This document shows positions 15,001 through 30,000 of a DNA stretch of 64,000 nt, piece after piece. Position 1 is the stretch's first letter, and the number at the start of each line of letters is the position of its first letter. Below the pieces are notes generated by a model, which did no database searches, was not told where the DNA came from, and worked only from the letters and a program-made list of their open reading frames with translations. A program made the translations under genes and the position numbers. This stretch comes from Monarcha castaneiventris obscurior (taxonomy: Eukaryota; Chordata; Aves; Passeriformes; Monarchidae). The stretch spans positions 14,012,001 to 14,076,000 of the forward strand of contig JAMPIT010000174.1 of assembly GCA_026261815.1 (NCBI GenBank). Reading direction: 5' to 3'.

Positions 15001-18000
15001 GCCGCTTGATGAGTGAGTAAGGAAAGCAGTTACTCTCAGATAAACAACAGGCTTGTGAGGGAAGAGCTGGCCCTGCTGACAATCCGACAGACTGTCTCTG
15101 AATTGCTCTGTGCTGCCTACACTGCTGTTTCTGATTCTCCTCCTTTCTCTCTTCATTATTAGGGCTGCACAATCCTCAGCTTCTCTGTGCCTTTTCTTTC
15201 TAAAAGATGGTTTGGCTCCAGAGATTCTGCCTCTCTTTCTAAAAAGAGGTTCTGTCCTCTCTGGCACAGGGGTGCAATGAGAAGATGCAGTCATGTTAAG
15301 CCGGGCTAGTGAAAGGCTTTGCAGTCCTCCACAAAAGCCCCTGTGGGCATCTCTGAGCAGTCGTGGTGAGGTCATCTATCACATCATCCCACACTGCTGT
15401 GCTCCTTCACACTGCCTAGCAATACAAATGGCTTCAGTTCTGCCTGGGGAAGGATTACCACATGGTGGACAACTGAAAGGCCCCGTTAGGGGGTCGTGCT
15501 GGATCCAGGAAATGCAGGGAGGGAGGAATGCCAGTTCACATTGCCCTAAACCACATGCAGTGTGATGGCATGGGATGGACACGCAGCACTGCTGGAAGCT
15601 TATGCAGGGCCAGCTGGGGAGGGCACTAAGGTGGCATAAAGGTAGTTTAAATTTCCTTCCTCTTGTCTGGTGAGTTCTGTACAGTATCTCCAGGGGACTC
15701 AACATATTCCCTGTCCTTGGTATTACGAAATAAAGAGCAAGAAATTGGTTTTAAACCTGAGGACTTAAGTGTTCTGTCATGCCAGTGTAACAGAGCAGGT
15801 CCTGTGTGCATTAGACTGGATCCTTGGCTTATACTTTGCTGTGCTGCGACCTTGCTAGAACAGCTGATTGTATGCATCAGATACTTCTGCTGCCCATTCA
15901 CTGGAGAATAATGAATGAAATTCTTTAAAAGTGAACTTACAGGTGTCTCTCAATCTGTCATTTGGGTCATGCTGATTTCTCTTGGATGCTCCATCTCTAC
16001 TGCTTGTTGGCACACACTCAGAATTGTCCTCTGACACAGAGGCCCACTGGTGTGCAATAGCCTTCATTTCACCTTGGAAACCATGATGACATGGTTCATG
16101 TCTTTCTAAGACATGAAATGATCTTAGTCTCCAAAGAGCTGTTGGGAATGGACCCCAGCTCATGCCAATTCCCAGTGTATAGCCAGGAGTTGCCTGGGGG
16201 AATGCAAATTAGTATAACCCAAAAGCAAACAAAGGCACATGAGTACTTCAAGAGTAAAGAAACTCAATTTTGAGTGCCATGGCAATATCCCCTGTCACTG
16301 TTTAACCTGCTGTTATTATTCCTCTGTGTACACTAGGAATTCAGCTTCCTACTGAGAAAGGTTGCTCCAGAGTAGTTCCACTAGTGCACCTGCAGTTATG
16401 CAATTGCAGTGAGGAGGAATCTGTCAGTCTTGGGGCTGTGACTGGCCACCAATTTCTGACAGTTTTGCCCATCTTTCAGAGGATGCAATGGGCTTGAAGA
16501 GAAGTTACTCCAGTTAGGGCAGAGCAGATCTTTAGCAGCTCCAACACGAATCTGTTTGCCCACAGTGTAATATTGTGGGCACCATTTGTAGATAAGGAAA
16601 GGAATGCAGAGAGGGAAAAGTCTGTACAAGTAGGTACCATGTTTGTGAGGAAAAAGGGTTCTACCAGAAACCCAACTCTTAGAAAACCATTTTTATTCTC
16701 AGTCTGTGACTCCCCCTTTGTTTACCCTGGTCTGCACCAAATCCCCTCATCTAATGGTTTTGCTTGGCATCTTTTGATTCTGTCAGGCAGTAGCTGTGTT
16801 AACAGAAGTGTCTCTTCAGTTTTTGATAAGATTCTTAGTCATGATAATGCCATTATATAAAACATCCAATTTTTTTCCTTTCCAGTGAGGATCGAGTCAT
16901 TGAACATTACAAGAAACTAAATGGTCAGACAAGAGGTCAAGCAATTGTAAAGTAAGTAAAATAAGAGTGATTTCTTTGTGACCTTTGTTTTAGTAGGAAA
17001 TATTTATACAGGACTGTAAATACAATATGTTACTATGCTTCCCATCTCCTGCAATGCTTCATTTTTAAGTATTTCTTGGCATAATCATTTCTTTATCAAA
17101 GGTTTTTTCAGATCGTCCTCTCAGCTTCTCAGACGTGTTATTCTCTTCTGTGTTGTTTTGCAGTTACATGAGCATTGTAGAATCCCTCCCAACATATGGA
17201 GTGCATTATTACGCAGTAAAGGTACGTGCCACAAGAAGGGTCCTTCACTGAATTAAACTCTTTCTGGAGAGGGAGGGAGAGAGGTACAAACAGCCATCCT
17301 GCTCTCAGAATACAATACACTGCTACTAAAGTCTCGTTTCACTTCCTGCGGTAGGATAAACTTATTTCAAATGTGTGTGCATGTTTAGTAAATACAGCTC
17401 CAAAGAGGAAAATCCTGTTCTTGGAGATAAAACTCTTGCAGTCCTATTGTGCTGTGTTCAGCTCACAGTCAGCAGCATGTCAATGCCAGTGAACCACCAC
17501 CAAAGGCACAAGCCAGACACATCTCTGGCAGACACTCTTTTTTGTAGCTCCAGGAGGTCAGACCTTTCCCAGATGGCAGATCCATGAACACCTATCTAGG
17601 GCCAGCCGTGACCTACATACTGCAGCTCCACTCACATGAGATATGTAGATGGATACAGAGATTGTACATCTTTTTAATGCCAGCACATTGTCCTGTACTC
17701 TAGAGAGAGATAACACATTCTCATCCCCAAACAGCTCTCCACTTCTATGTGGACTTCATGCAGGTATTCGTGAAATCCCTCATTTCTTTTGTCTAATGAT
17801 TTATCACCAAAATTTCCAGCCTCAAATTATTATTATTACTTCCCTGCCTGACCAGCTGCTTAGGTTTGTTATTTTTTTGAAGTAGAGAAATCAATAAACA
17901 TATAAAGAAAGCTAGATCCACATTCCCCAGAGCATATTCCGTCATTTATCACCCCTGAAGTTTTGATGTGTTTCATCATTATCTCTGTGCACAGATCATA

Positions 18001-21000
18001 TGGTTTTTCATACATCTGTAATATCTTGCACACGTGGGGTACCATATAAACACAAATATCTGACTGTACCAGTCTCAGGAGATGTGTTTCTAGTCTATTC
18101 CTGCTAATAGGATGTAATAATAAGGTTATTATTGTTGTGAAAAAAGCATTAGCCTCATTTTTTCTCAGAGGACAGGATCTCTCCAGCACTTTTTGCATCC
18201 AGATCTCTTGGACTGCTCTAGATCAAGAAAAATCTAGTGGATTGGGCTAGATGTTCAATCCTGCAAACACTTGAGAGCTATTCCAGCAAGCTCCCCATGG
18301 TCAATAAGCAGCAGTGAGCAGCAATGAGGCAGCAAATGTTGCACATAATAGAGTTTGCTTCTTCCTGATGTGAGGGTTTTGGTTTTGCTGTGCTTTACCT
18401 TGCCATTCTCTATCACATTAACAGAACAGATGTAATTTCATTGAGGACTTCAGCTCAGTAAATTGCAGAGACTGGGATCAGATATCAGCCATTAATCCAT
18501 AAGGCCATTTTATTGCACACTCAGACACAAAGCAGTTGGGTCTGAGCCTGTCAGACCTTATCACTTGGTAGCTCTCAGATCCCATTACTGCTGCATTTTC
18601 AAGACTAATGCTAAAATCCTTCCACATAATTCAAGTCAGCTGGGTGATTTGCTTTCCTTCCTCCCATCTTTGAGTGTTCAGACTGAATAATTTACATGGG
18701 AGAGAAAGAGGATGCACCACTGCACAAGGGACCCATGTCAAACCTCCTCACCTCCCCTGACAGCATTTTGAGTAACTTGATCACATGTGATGTATTTTAA
18801 ATTGTTTTATATGTCGTGGCCAAAAGTGAAACAGGTCTCTTCTAAACACTGTGGAGCTTTGTGACTTGCGGGAACTCGGCAGGGGGAAATTTAACAACAC
18901 CCATTCAAAGATATTACTTAAAAACAAATCTTCACCTTGAACAACAACACAGGAAATCTCCAGCATTTCCCCATCCTATTCTATATGACTCCCTCTGTTT
19001 TCTCTTTCAGGACAAACAGGGAATTCCATGGTGGTTAGGACTTAGCTACAAGGGGATTTTTCAATATGACTACCATGACAAAGTGAAACCAAGAAAGGTA
19101 AGTGTTCACTTTTCTACCAAGGTCTGGGCTTGCCACACGTGTCATAGCTGGAGTCAAGGGTGTGATGTACACCAAATGCTGGCATTGATTCATGTGATTT
19201 TTGAAGGATGTTTGTTTTCTTCCAAAATCGTCTGAATGTCTGCAAAGAATTAACGGGAAAAAGTAGCTCATAATTCATTAAAAGTTGTGGGGTTTCAAGG
19301 AAATAAGCATCACTTAATCTTGCAATTTACGTTTCTTTTTTGTGTTGTTCGTAAGACATTGATGGGAACTGAAGGACTGAGCCTCTCAGGTGCTGGAGGC
19401 CTTCCATCCACTGGCTATGGTGCATTGGGGGTGCTCAGCCAACCCTTGATACTTTGTCAAGCCATAAATGAGCTGAGAGAGAAAGGGGTGAAGAGACAGG
19501 AAAGCTGCTTCCTTTTATTACAAAAAGAAAATTGCATTATTTTCTTGGGACCAGCATTACATTTGATAAGCAATGATTTTATTAACTGAAGAGTTAATGT
19601 CAAGGTAGCAGGCAAAGATGACTTTCAACATATGCCTAAAAAAAAAGCATGGAAAGTTTTGATTCTTGAGCTCAGCCTGTGAGAGGGACCCGTGTGTTCT
19701 GATTTTCCCACCTAGGATGCCATGTAATATGAAAACCTCATCCCTGAGCACATGCCCTGCAGGTGGGAATGTACAGCTTGTTAGCAACAGTGCTTGCTGC
19801 ACTGCAAACCTGTGGAGACATGGGGAGGCAAGGCTTCAGGCATGCTTGCAGGCTGCAGAACTGGATGATTGGGAGCAACTAGACAGCTCTTTTGTGAATG
19901 GAAAAGCTTCCACAGTGAATTAATGGACTGTATTTCTCTTTGCATTGTCTCTGTGCCAATTCTTCTTTCACCTCCTCTGGTCACATTCAAGTTGAACACT
20001 GCCTGATGCTCACAGAGAGCATCTTCTATTAAAATAAACTAGAATCAAAGTTCTGGTAGAAAACTGAACTGCTAAGGAGGCAGCAAGAGACAATAGGTGC
20101 ATCAATTAGGCTTTTATTCACTGAAGGCTGTTAATGGGACCCTTATTCATTGAAGAAAAGGACAAGGAGAGTAAGGAGGTCTTCACAAAGACTAAAAGAC
20201 ATATCTGTTTGGGATCAATCATTACCTGCAGGGCAAGCCATCCTCACACATGATCGTTTAAAACATGCCTAGGCTAGGTGTTTGCACCCACATATCTCCA
20301 GTAGTGCCAACCCCCCAGGGAAGACATGTACTTAAAAGATGCCTTCAGAAGTCAGGAGTACAAATATTTCTTTGGAAGAAATGATTGCCCTGCCATGACA
20401 GGACTCAGCCTTTCACAAGCTATAGCAATTACTGTCAGCCCTCTTCAGATGAGAGGGTTGGTGGAGAGCATCAAAAGGAAGGAGAAGAGAGATCAGGTGC
20501 TCTGACTGCATGGGAGGAGACACATTTCCACCAAAAGAGTCAAGCCTTCTCAGCTGTTGAGAGGAATCTAGTCTGTAGCATTGGTCTTGGAACTTAATAA
20601 AATCTGGGGCTTTAGGCACCTCTGATCCTTTTTCTGCAAGTGTAACCCTAAAAAAATAGGGTGCTGGTTTTCTCTTTATTGTGAATTAGGTTTTTTTTGG
20701 TCTCAGCAAATCGTGTATAAAATCCAGCAGACCCAAAACAATGGTGCTTCCTTATGTATAAACCACTGAGAATTGTGGCAGAAGTGGTCATATATCTGTG
20801 AGGGAAGGTTAGATGGAAGGGAGAGCAGGAATTTCCGGGCTAGAATCTGTCCATTGCCACAATCCAGAGACCACAGCAGTGAGAAGACAGCCTAGATGAG
20901 CATTTCTCTGCTACATGATGCTTGCAAACCCCATCTGTTGGCAGAGCCATTCCAAAATGAACAGCCTAAATCAGGGATGGGACTTGGACTGAGCGGCTGA

Positions 21001-24000
21001 GGACTTGTTATTTCTCCATGGAGTGATTTTACCTTCTGTGGAGCAAGTAAAAAGACTTCTTACCCTACACAGGTGGTAAAACCCCTCTGGCGAGAGCAGA
21101 TCAACTGCCTCAGCGAGGTGCAGTGTTTAATCCTTGCTAATTAGATTGTAAAATTGCACTCGATAACCCTGGTGTCTGGGAGCAGCCTGCCACAGTATCT
21201 GATTCATTTCACTGCACCAGCATGGGCTGGTTCAAGTCTTTGCTGTGCAAACGGGAGGGGTAAACCTTACTGAACTTTCTGCAAGGTAAAATTGGCGGGG
21301 GAGGGGGAAGGAGATTATGGCTTTTCTGATCTTTAATATTTTGTTCCTGCACACTGCTGATGCCAGAAACAAATTGAAAACTTACAATGGAAAAATAAGT
21401 CTCCCTGGAAAAACACAAGCAGAAAATTGTAGCAAGAAACCAGCTGAAATCAAGACATTAATATAAAGTGCATATAAAAACCTTGCTTGTCTTATGAGGG
21501 AGATTGTAATGTTTTCCTATATGTCATCCTAGATAGATTTCCATGTTTCTTGTGTTTGCGAGTAAAACTGTAGCCCACACTAAGCAGCTGAACCTATCTC
21601 AGGCGATCCCATTAGCAGTCACTCAAAACCATGGTTGTATTAAATTGCTGGAGTAAATCAGGCATGTGTCTCTGGAAAACTAACCAGGTTTGTCAGCAAG
21701 TTACATGAGACTGGAGAGGGGAATTGAGGCTGATGCAGGGTCAGAACCTCCTCCTGCTTACACTATTCTCACTCAGGCATCAAGTCCTCCAGCATTACTG
21801 GGGATGCAGCTGGGATGGGTATCTGGCCTGGGTGGTTCGGGTGGGAATGCAGGACTATTAAACTGGAATGCAGTTGTATCTAGACTGCAGAGACCAAGGT
21901 GTCTCTGTGCTTCTATTTTTATGTACCTTCCTGCCTGTGCTTGAATTCTGTGGAAGCCCTAAATCTAACCAAAGCCATCACTTTGAGGTTCATCCTTTCT
22001 CTTCTGTCTGTTGAGGGCTAGCTCACAGATTCAGCAAGCCCTGCCAAAAGCTTCCTTCTGAATGTTGCCTGTTCTAGCACAAATCTGGTCCATATGAGTT
22101 ATAATCTGCTAGCTGTTTAATCTTGGCTATTAAATAATTGCAAAAGTTTTTGTATACTTCACATAATCCAGCACTCCAGCTGAACGAGAAGAAGAGAGTG
22201 TCAAGTGTAGAAAGATGGCTGCTGTCCTGCCAACAATATGTTGAAGCATTCTGGAAGTTGGGCTTGCAGAAACAGTGTCATTTGTGTAGAAGCATCTCAA
22301 GGCTTACAGGGTGGACAGAATCCATTTCCCTCTGTGTTAAACTTAACTTCTACAAATGCTTTCTTGTGAAGAGAAAAGACCAAACCCATCGTTTTCAGAG
22401 AAGGGTCATTAGAGGGCTTTTTGCTTGAGTTGCAGAGCAACTGGAAAGAAAACCAAGGCACTGCAGCCACCCTATGTGAGCATTTGTGTGTGAGTGGTGT
22501 GTGTCCATTTTAACCAGCACACAGGGGTGTGACTCCACTCCATCCCCAGAGACCAGTGCACGAAGAGCCACAGCGTAGCCTGGAGCTGTGAGATCTGCAC
22601 ACCCAAGTAGTAGCACTAGGCATATCTCTGTTGTTCTAGTGAGATATTCCCACTGATTTAAGAGCCCAAAGGCATTTTCCTAGTGCACACAGCTTAACAG
22701 TTAGTAAACAATTAACTCCAAGCTGAAGAGTGAATGATTAACAAAGTCAGCCAAAGGACTTCCATATGGCAGATAAAAAGACAGAGAAAATGTTTAAATT
22801 ATCACAAAAAATAAAATTACCTTAAAGGAGAGTCTGGTAATGTTTAGTTTCTTTGTAAGAAGTAAGTCTGTATAGTGTTATCTCATTTTCTTCTATAGAA
22901 AGCTAGTGGCAATGAAACCTAAAGTTAGCCTTTTTTCTCGGACTCATAAACATTATCGCTGTTCACATTATCTGGTTACTGAAGAGAACCCAAAGGGAAA
23001 AAAAAGCTTTTAGAAATAAGATAAAATGTGAGACATCACAAAATTCAGCCATGAATATAACTTGACAAAAAATTTCCTTGTGACAGCAGTTTCTGCCATT
23101 TCTTCTCAGTGTTACCCTTTCTCTGAGATTAAATGAAGCATGCTGTGAAAATGCTCTGTCCCTTGCCATAAAGTCTCCTCAACAGTCTGTGATTCCTTAT
23201 GGCAAAGAATTTAATTTGTAGTTTGTAGTGTCATTGTGAATCCAGAGCAAAGATAACAGGTTGACTTCCCATTTAAACACGCAAAAACAAGAAGCAAGTT
23301 GGACCCATCCTACCAAGCAGTGCAGAGCACAAGTAAAGTCAGTGGTTTTAAGTGCCTGATCAGAGAAAAATCACCTGCTTGTCAAAAGCATGAGCAAAGT
23401 AATCAGCACATTAATTGTGTCCAGAAAGTGAAAGATTGCTGTCTGGTGCCACTTGGCCTTTTCCAAACAACAAGAGATAGAGTGAACTTTCCCAATTCCA
23501 GAGGCAAAATGAGATATTTACACAGGAGGAGCAATAGCCTAATTAAGAGCTGCTTTACTGCAGAACAAATAGATCCTCTCTGCTTTAGGGCATAATGAAG
23601 CATTATCAAGTCAGTAATTGCATTGATGGAGTGGTTAAACTTGTGCTTCCTGTGGTGAAGGAATGACAGACCAGTAACTTAAAAAAACATAAGGTAAGGA
23701 TTGATGTGAAATGTACAGAAACTAGTGAATAATGGGAAAGAGGAAGCTGAAAAATTGTCAGCTGTCAGTTTGACTGACACTGGGACAGTAAAAAAGTCAA
23801 GAGAAACATGAAATTCAGTTCAGTTACAGAGTGCCCAATTCACTTGCACAGCTCCTTGCCACATGATACAATAGAGGCCAAGAGTTCAGAAGGATTGAAG
23901 ATAGCACTAAAAGTGTGACCCTCCATCCAGGACTTTAACACTGAGTTGGTTATTTTCAAAGAGGATTTTGGGAGGGGTTATAAATCCTTATGTTCAAGGA

Positions 24001-27000
24001 GGGTGTTTGGTCTGACACCAAGTTGGTTTCTGTTGTCAGAGGTATGGAGGATGTGTCTCGCTCCTCTCTCTGGCATGCTGCTGAGTCACGGGGTGTATTC
24101 AGAACAGCCTGGACTTTCTCTAGAGCATCCAGAATCAAGTGAGGTCAGAAAATATATTGGACTTGCGTTTCATTGGGATCCTCAAATGCCTTTGCATTGC
24201 AGACAGGGATAAAAGGTTTCAAATTTACAAATGATAAAAAAGGAGCGGAAACCATTTCCAGGAAATACTGGTTTAAAAGCTCGTGGAGTGTCAGTGGCAT
24301 TGCTGTAATAAATTATTCACTGTGATTAGCAGGCTGTTAAGGACTACCTGCTGACTCCTTCTGCTCTGCACTTTTATTTCTCTTCCCGTTGCTGATCCTT
24401 CATGCTTCTTGGGTTATGGACTTGGCTGTAAACTGAACCAGTCTTCAGGTCACAGCGGGTTCAACTCATTTTATAGTGCAGTAATTCAGTCTTGGTTTAG
24501 TATTTGGAAATGTGGAGCACTGAAGAGGGAGTACATATATAAAGTGAAGTTCCTTACCACACTGTTTCTTCTCATAGAGAGAGATTGCTCACCCAATTTC
24601 CTTCCTTATCAAAATGTAAGACCCAGACCTGTGACTGCTGAAGAGCAGACACAGTTTAAAACCTCCCCCTGCTGAAATGTCTTATTCCATCCCCATTAGA
24701 CAGGAGACCATGTTGTCACTAGCACCTTTTTTTACTGCTGCTTGTCCTCAGTTTGGGGTTTCTACCATCCAGCACCAGGCACTTCCCCTTTCAGCACCCA
24801 CTATTCCATGCCTTACCACTGTGCCAAAGAGCTGCCAAACACACTGGGAGCTGAATAAATGACATCAAAGCACACTAGGCTGGAAAGCAGAATTGTGTCC
24901 CTGACACTGAGAACTTCCACAGGATTTGGCTGGACATGCCACTGGGCTGTGATTCAGTGAACATTTCTTTTGGCAGCAGTATCAGCTGAAGTGGCCTTCA
25001 GCACCCTCCTCCCCCACTGAAATCCTGCCACCACTGCTCACTTCCTCCCCTGGGCCCCTTCCTCAGCCATCCTGGTATAATTGTGCGGTTGGGAAGGAAA
25101 CTGCTCCAGAGAAGGAATCAGACTGGCTCAGCACAACCGAGCCATAAAAAGTAGTCACTCTTAACCTCGATCAGTTCCCAATCCCATTCACCATCTGACC
25201 CACAATCAGTATCCTACAGCAAAAGCTGTAGGAGATGGATATGGATACAGGCTGCATAAATCACTGCAACCAGAGAAAGAAAAAGCCATTAACCTACACA
25301 ATAACTTTGTGGAGCGAGACAAGAGCTTCACAGCTCAGAACAAGTTGGAAAGAGTTCAGCTGCGTGGAATTTGTCATAGTTGAACCAGAGTGAACTAACA
25401 GGTATAAAGTCATCATCACCACTTTTTCCTTCTCATAAAAGCTGGTAAAAATTTGCTTCAGTGTCTCTTCCAAACAGGGCTGATTTCAGACAGTTAAGTA
25501 TATTGTCTAGGTAAACCAACTTTTTAAAATCATACAATGGTCACCTTCAATTTCCATTATGTAGGTAAATAAGTAGTTTGATCAACTACAATGCTTGCAA
25601 ACATTAATACATAGCCCAAGGCTGTTTAATAAGGAAACTAGCACTATTTTGGTGGTTTAGTGTGCTGTGGTGATACTATTAGACATAAAGTTCCCAGGGT
25701 TTTCTGTGAGAATTTACATTCAGAAAGGCTAGAGCATGACATCCCATCCCATGATCTAGCCAAGTAAAGCCCATGGGCTACCATTAAATATAGGAGTAGT
25801 CCCATCAAACTAAAACTCCCTTCTGTAAGTGCTTTGTCGTATTCAGGTCTTAAAGAATAATTCTCTGTAAAAGCAGCAGCCAAGTCTTAAATGGTTCTGC
25901 AGCACACAGCAGGAACTTCAACAAGATCCAAAGACAAATCACTCCGACAGCACGAAGTGAAACAAATTGGACCTCAGAGCCCTGGAGTTAGGGTGGAGAT
26001 GTGGAGCGAGATTGAAACCTCCTTGAGCACTTGTGCTTGGCTCTGAAGTGGTAGCAGGCATCTCCACACCCCACCCTTCTCAGATTCTGTCTCTTAGCTC
26101 ACCAGGGCTGCTCCGAAGGCCTGGGCACTTCTATCCCTGGATGAAGCCAGGCAGGGGTCCCATTACTCAGTGGCTGTGGGCATGAGGCACCTTTAGTCAT
26201 TGGTCTGGCCAGGAGGCTCAGAAGGTTGAGCACTGCAGCCACCACCATGAGAGTGGGATTGCTGCTGCCATGGCACCCCCTGTGCAGACACCCAGCATCA
26301 CAGGACTATTTTCAGTCACACTACCTGTGCATTGCCACAGCAGCATGGGATTTGATTGTGATTCCTGTATTTTGGTTCAAAAACAGAGGTACTTTAGCCA
26401 AGCCACTGGAGAAGACATAAGAATTCTTAGGAGAGAGAGTTGCAGTAATGGTTTGTGGGCAGCATAAATCCTTCTAGAGTGCCACAGCTGATTCACAGGC
26501 TACAGACTGGGCATCCTTTATCTAATACATAGTGTATTGTGCCAGAAAGGAGAGCTCATCAATGCAGAAAGATCCAGTCACTCTGATGTGCTTGCAGAGA
26601 ATAAAAGGGAGAAAGTTTAACTTAAACCAATCACAAAAAAAAGGTTTGTTGTAGACCTGTTGATTTAGACACAGCATGGTGACAGCAATGCAAAATCTAA
26701 CAGCAGCTACCATATATATATGTGCAGTAAAAGTGGATTTGGTTGTATATAAAGTCAAGGTCTGATCTCCCAGTCTGTGTACAGTTACAGACACAAATAT
26801 CAAGTTGCATTATGTAGACAAATAATGCTTTGTCCAAATAGCAGCTCTTCCCCCTCTGATCTGATGCTCTGCTGTCTCTCTGAGCCAATAAGCCACTTTG
26901 AAATTTAATAGGGAATTGTGTTTCCAAAATGGAAATGAATGCAGAGTGGTTATTATAGAGACCTAGACACAATTTGTGTTTGGTCAAGCCAGAAATGTTT

Positions 27001-30000
27001 GCTGGGGTGGTGTGGTCCCACAAGAACAGCACACAGCAAAAGGGATCTCAAATTGGACCAGAAATTGTTTGTCTGTTTGGCAAAAAAAGAGGCCTGAAGC
27101 CTGAGGCGAAGAAATAATTAGATAGTGAGCTGGGATTGCTGACAGACCACTGAAAGTCCCACTTAGCCAAGCCATTCTCTCATTCCATGAGGGAAGGGAG
27201 GACGGCAAGCCTCTGGGAAGACCATTGGTAGGGCTTTTCCCACATCAAATCACACAGGAAATCTTTTCTTTTTTATTTGTTTTGAGAAGTGAGAGAAAAA
27301 AAATACCCCAAACTAATAAAAATAAAGGAATGAATGGAAGTGTGGCAGGATGGAGGACTAAGTTACGATGCAGTGGCATCCCCATCTCATGACCCAGGGG
27401 CACCCTCAGCAGTGGGTCACTAATTCACAGGTGACAGCCCACGGAAATCTCTTGGTAAATCTGCCCCTGAAACAAGAGTCCATTTGTTTGAGCTAAGATG
27501 GTGCTGTTCTGCCTGGACCAAATCCTTCCTCCTTCACTCTAACTAGTTTGACAGAGGTATGATTGATGGGAGCAGGGTTGGCTTGAGGCAGAACACAAAT
27601 CCATGCCCGGAAACCAATGGCCCCGCTGAAATCACTGGGACAAAACTGCCATTGACTTCGCTGGAGCTGTGATTTCCATAGAGTTTCAGGCCAAAAAGGG
27701 ACCGCTCACAACCTCCACCCTGACCTCCTGCATAACTCAGCTCCTAGAATTTTGCTTGCTGGTTTGTTCAGTGGAGGGAATTACATTTCCAAGGAGGAAT
27801 TCTTTTTGTTATGTTTGTTTTGTCTTTAAACTTCAGGACGAAAGACTTGGGAGTTTGTAGCTGCACTCACGCAAGCTGTGTGAAAATACTGTCATTGTTT
27901 TAGTTCCATTGTTTAATACCAGTTTTAGTATCAGGATGTCATCCAGTGCTGGCTCTTGCCCATAGCGTAGGCGAGGGAAGGGGTTGCATTTGGGCTGTTA
28001 GAAATGTGCCACATTTCTCTGCCTTTCCCAGAAGCCATTCAGAGCATCCAGTCCGGGTGGTAGCCCATGCATTTGGAGGGATGATTGTTCCTTCTGCATA
28101 GTGTGATTTAACAAGGCATTAATCATCTAGAAAGTGGCAAGACTTGAAGGACTGGGAGATGCCATACAGGTCAGCAAGTCCGACAGCAATTACAGTTGGT
28201 CATTTATTAGACATTTAGAATCAAAGAAAAATATGGGTCAGAAAGGCTTCTGGAGGTCTCTAGTCCAACCTCCTGCTAAAAGTTAGGCCACCTTCAGAGT
28301 TTGATCAGGTTACTCATGGCCCTAGTGTTTGACCACCTGCACTGATTGGTTTGGGGTTTTAACTTAGGTATCTTCTAATAATTTCCCTTGCTGCAATCCT
28401 GCAGCCTGTGTCTGTTGCCTCTTATACTTTCACTGGGCACCTCTGAGCAAAGTCTGTCTTCATCGTCTTTGTAAATCCCCTCTGGGTCACTAAGCAGAGC
28501 TAACAGCAAGTAGATCCTCTGTAGATTTCTGTAGATGGTTTGACTCTGAACAGCCACCAAACATGATATCTGGAACCCTGGAGAGTGTGTGCATTCAGCC
28601 TGTGCCCCATCTCAGGTGATTCAGCACACAGAAAAGAGAAAGAAAATGAGACTGCTGGGCACTTATATTTGGTTCTTAAGAAATCAAATGCAAAATGGTT
28701 CACACTGTGTCCCCACAGTGTGCCCAGCTATAGCGCACATTCCCCAGTTCAGTGCTGAGTCTGGCTCTTCGGGGCACAGCAGGCAGAAAACAGTATCAGG
28801 GACCCTGTACCCCAACCTCAGCATTTGGAATTATTCCAAAAGGTACTATTTGGGCATGTTTCTCTAGGTACCATAGTCCAGACAGCGCTCTGCACCAACC
28901 TCCAATGCTGGCCTTCAGCAACCCCCTCTGTCCTGTGCCTGAGCTGAAGGGCAACACAGGAGCAAGCAACAGCCTCATTACTGCCAGGGGGTCCCAAATA
29001 TATGGCATGGTACTTCCACTGAATACTCAGGAAAGGCTCCCTGAGCACAAAGGGACAGAGCACAGACCAGTGCACTAACTCAGGTCCCCACACCTCTGCA
29101 AAGTCCAGGTCACCCAGGCCACAAGTGACCAAGCCAGAAACAATCATATTTCATTCACAAAACACATTCCCTTCTTTACCAGGAACTTCCAGCATTTTTC
29201 AAATACTCTGACACTGGCCCTACCTCCTGGCATGTGCAAACTCCATGGCACCAGCCTCGTGATCAATAAAAATGGTAAAAAATCCTTCAGACTCACATGG
29301 CTGTAGAAATGTGAAATGTGAAATAGATGTAGATCCCTGGGCCTCCTCTCCTCCAGGCTCAGCTTAATTAAGGACCAGCCAGCAAACCACAAGTGTGCTC
29401 ACAAAAGAAGCTTGCGTCTGAAGGGCTTTGACTGCCGCTCTTTGTAACTAGTCACAAACATCTGGTGCCTGGCAAGCTTGCCTGCCTCTTGGAAGGGGTT
29501 TCCAATGAGAAAATTCCTGTAGCTTGCACCTGAATTCTCTGCAGCACACCATGCAGCACTCGGATCTCTCTCCTGGCTCCTCTTCTAAGCTGCCAGCTTT
29601 GTAGAAGCCATTTCTGGCACTGGTTTCCCCATCATGGTCTCCCCACCCACCCCAACACATTTTAAACAGTGCACGTGGTCTGACAGGGAGCAGTTATTCC
29701 CTTGAATGTTCAAGGGTTGATAAGCAGTTTTTCAAATTCAAGTGATAGTGTCAGTTCCAGTTTTATTGGCACAATAAAACAGAGACCACGGAGGGGACAG
29801 GGTCCTCAGAGGAGGAGGGAATAAGGGTAATTCTTTTCTACTCTTTTACTAGCCCCTCTCACATGCATGTGTGAGTGTGCAGCTGTGCTCAAAAGCCAGT
29901 CTCAGGGATACTTCCTTAAGTATCTGTTGAAGATTAAATCATCTCATGTGCAGCCTGTAATGATGGCCACTACCAAAAATTGTTCCCATCTGAAAGCTGC

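Noticed and set aside
14950..15900. Cluster of minus-strand ORFs over 100 codons
   Set aside because: No recognisable domain. Ser/Cys/His-rich translations are typical of intron noise in this composition.
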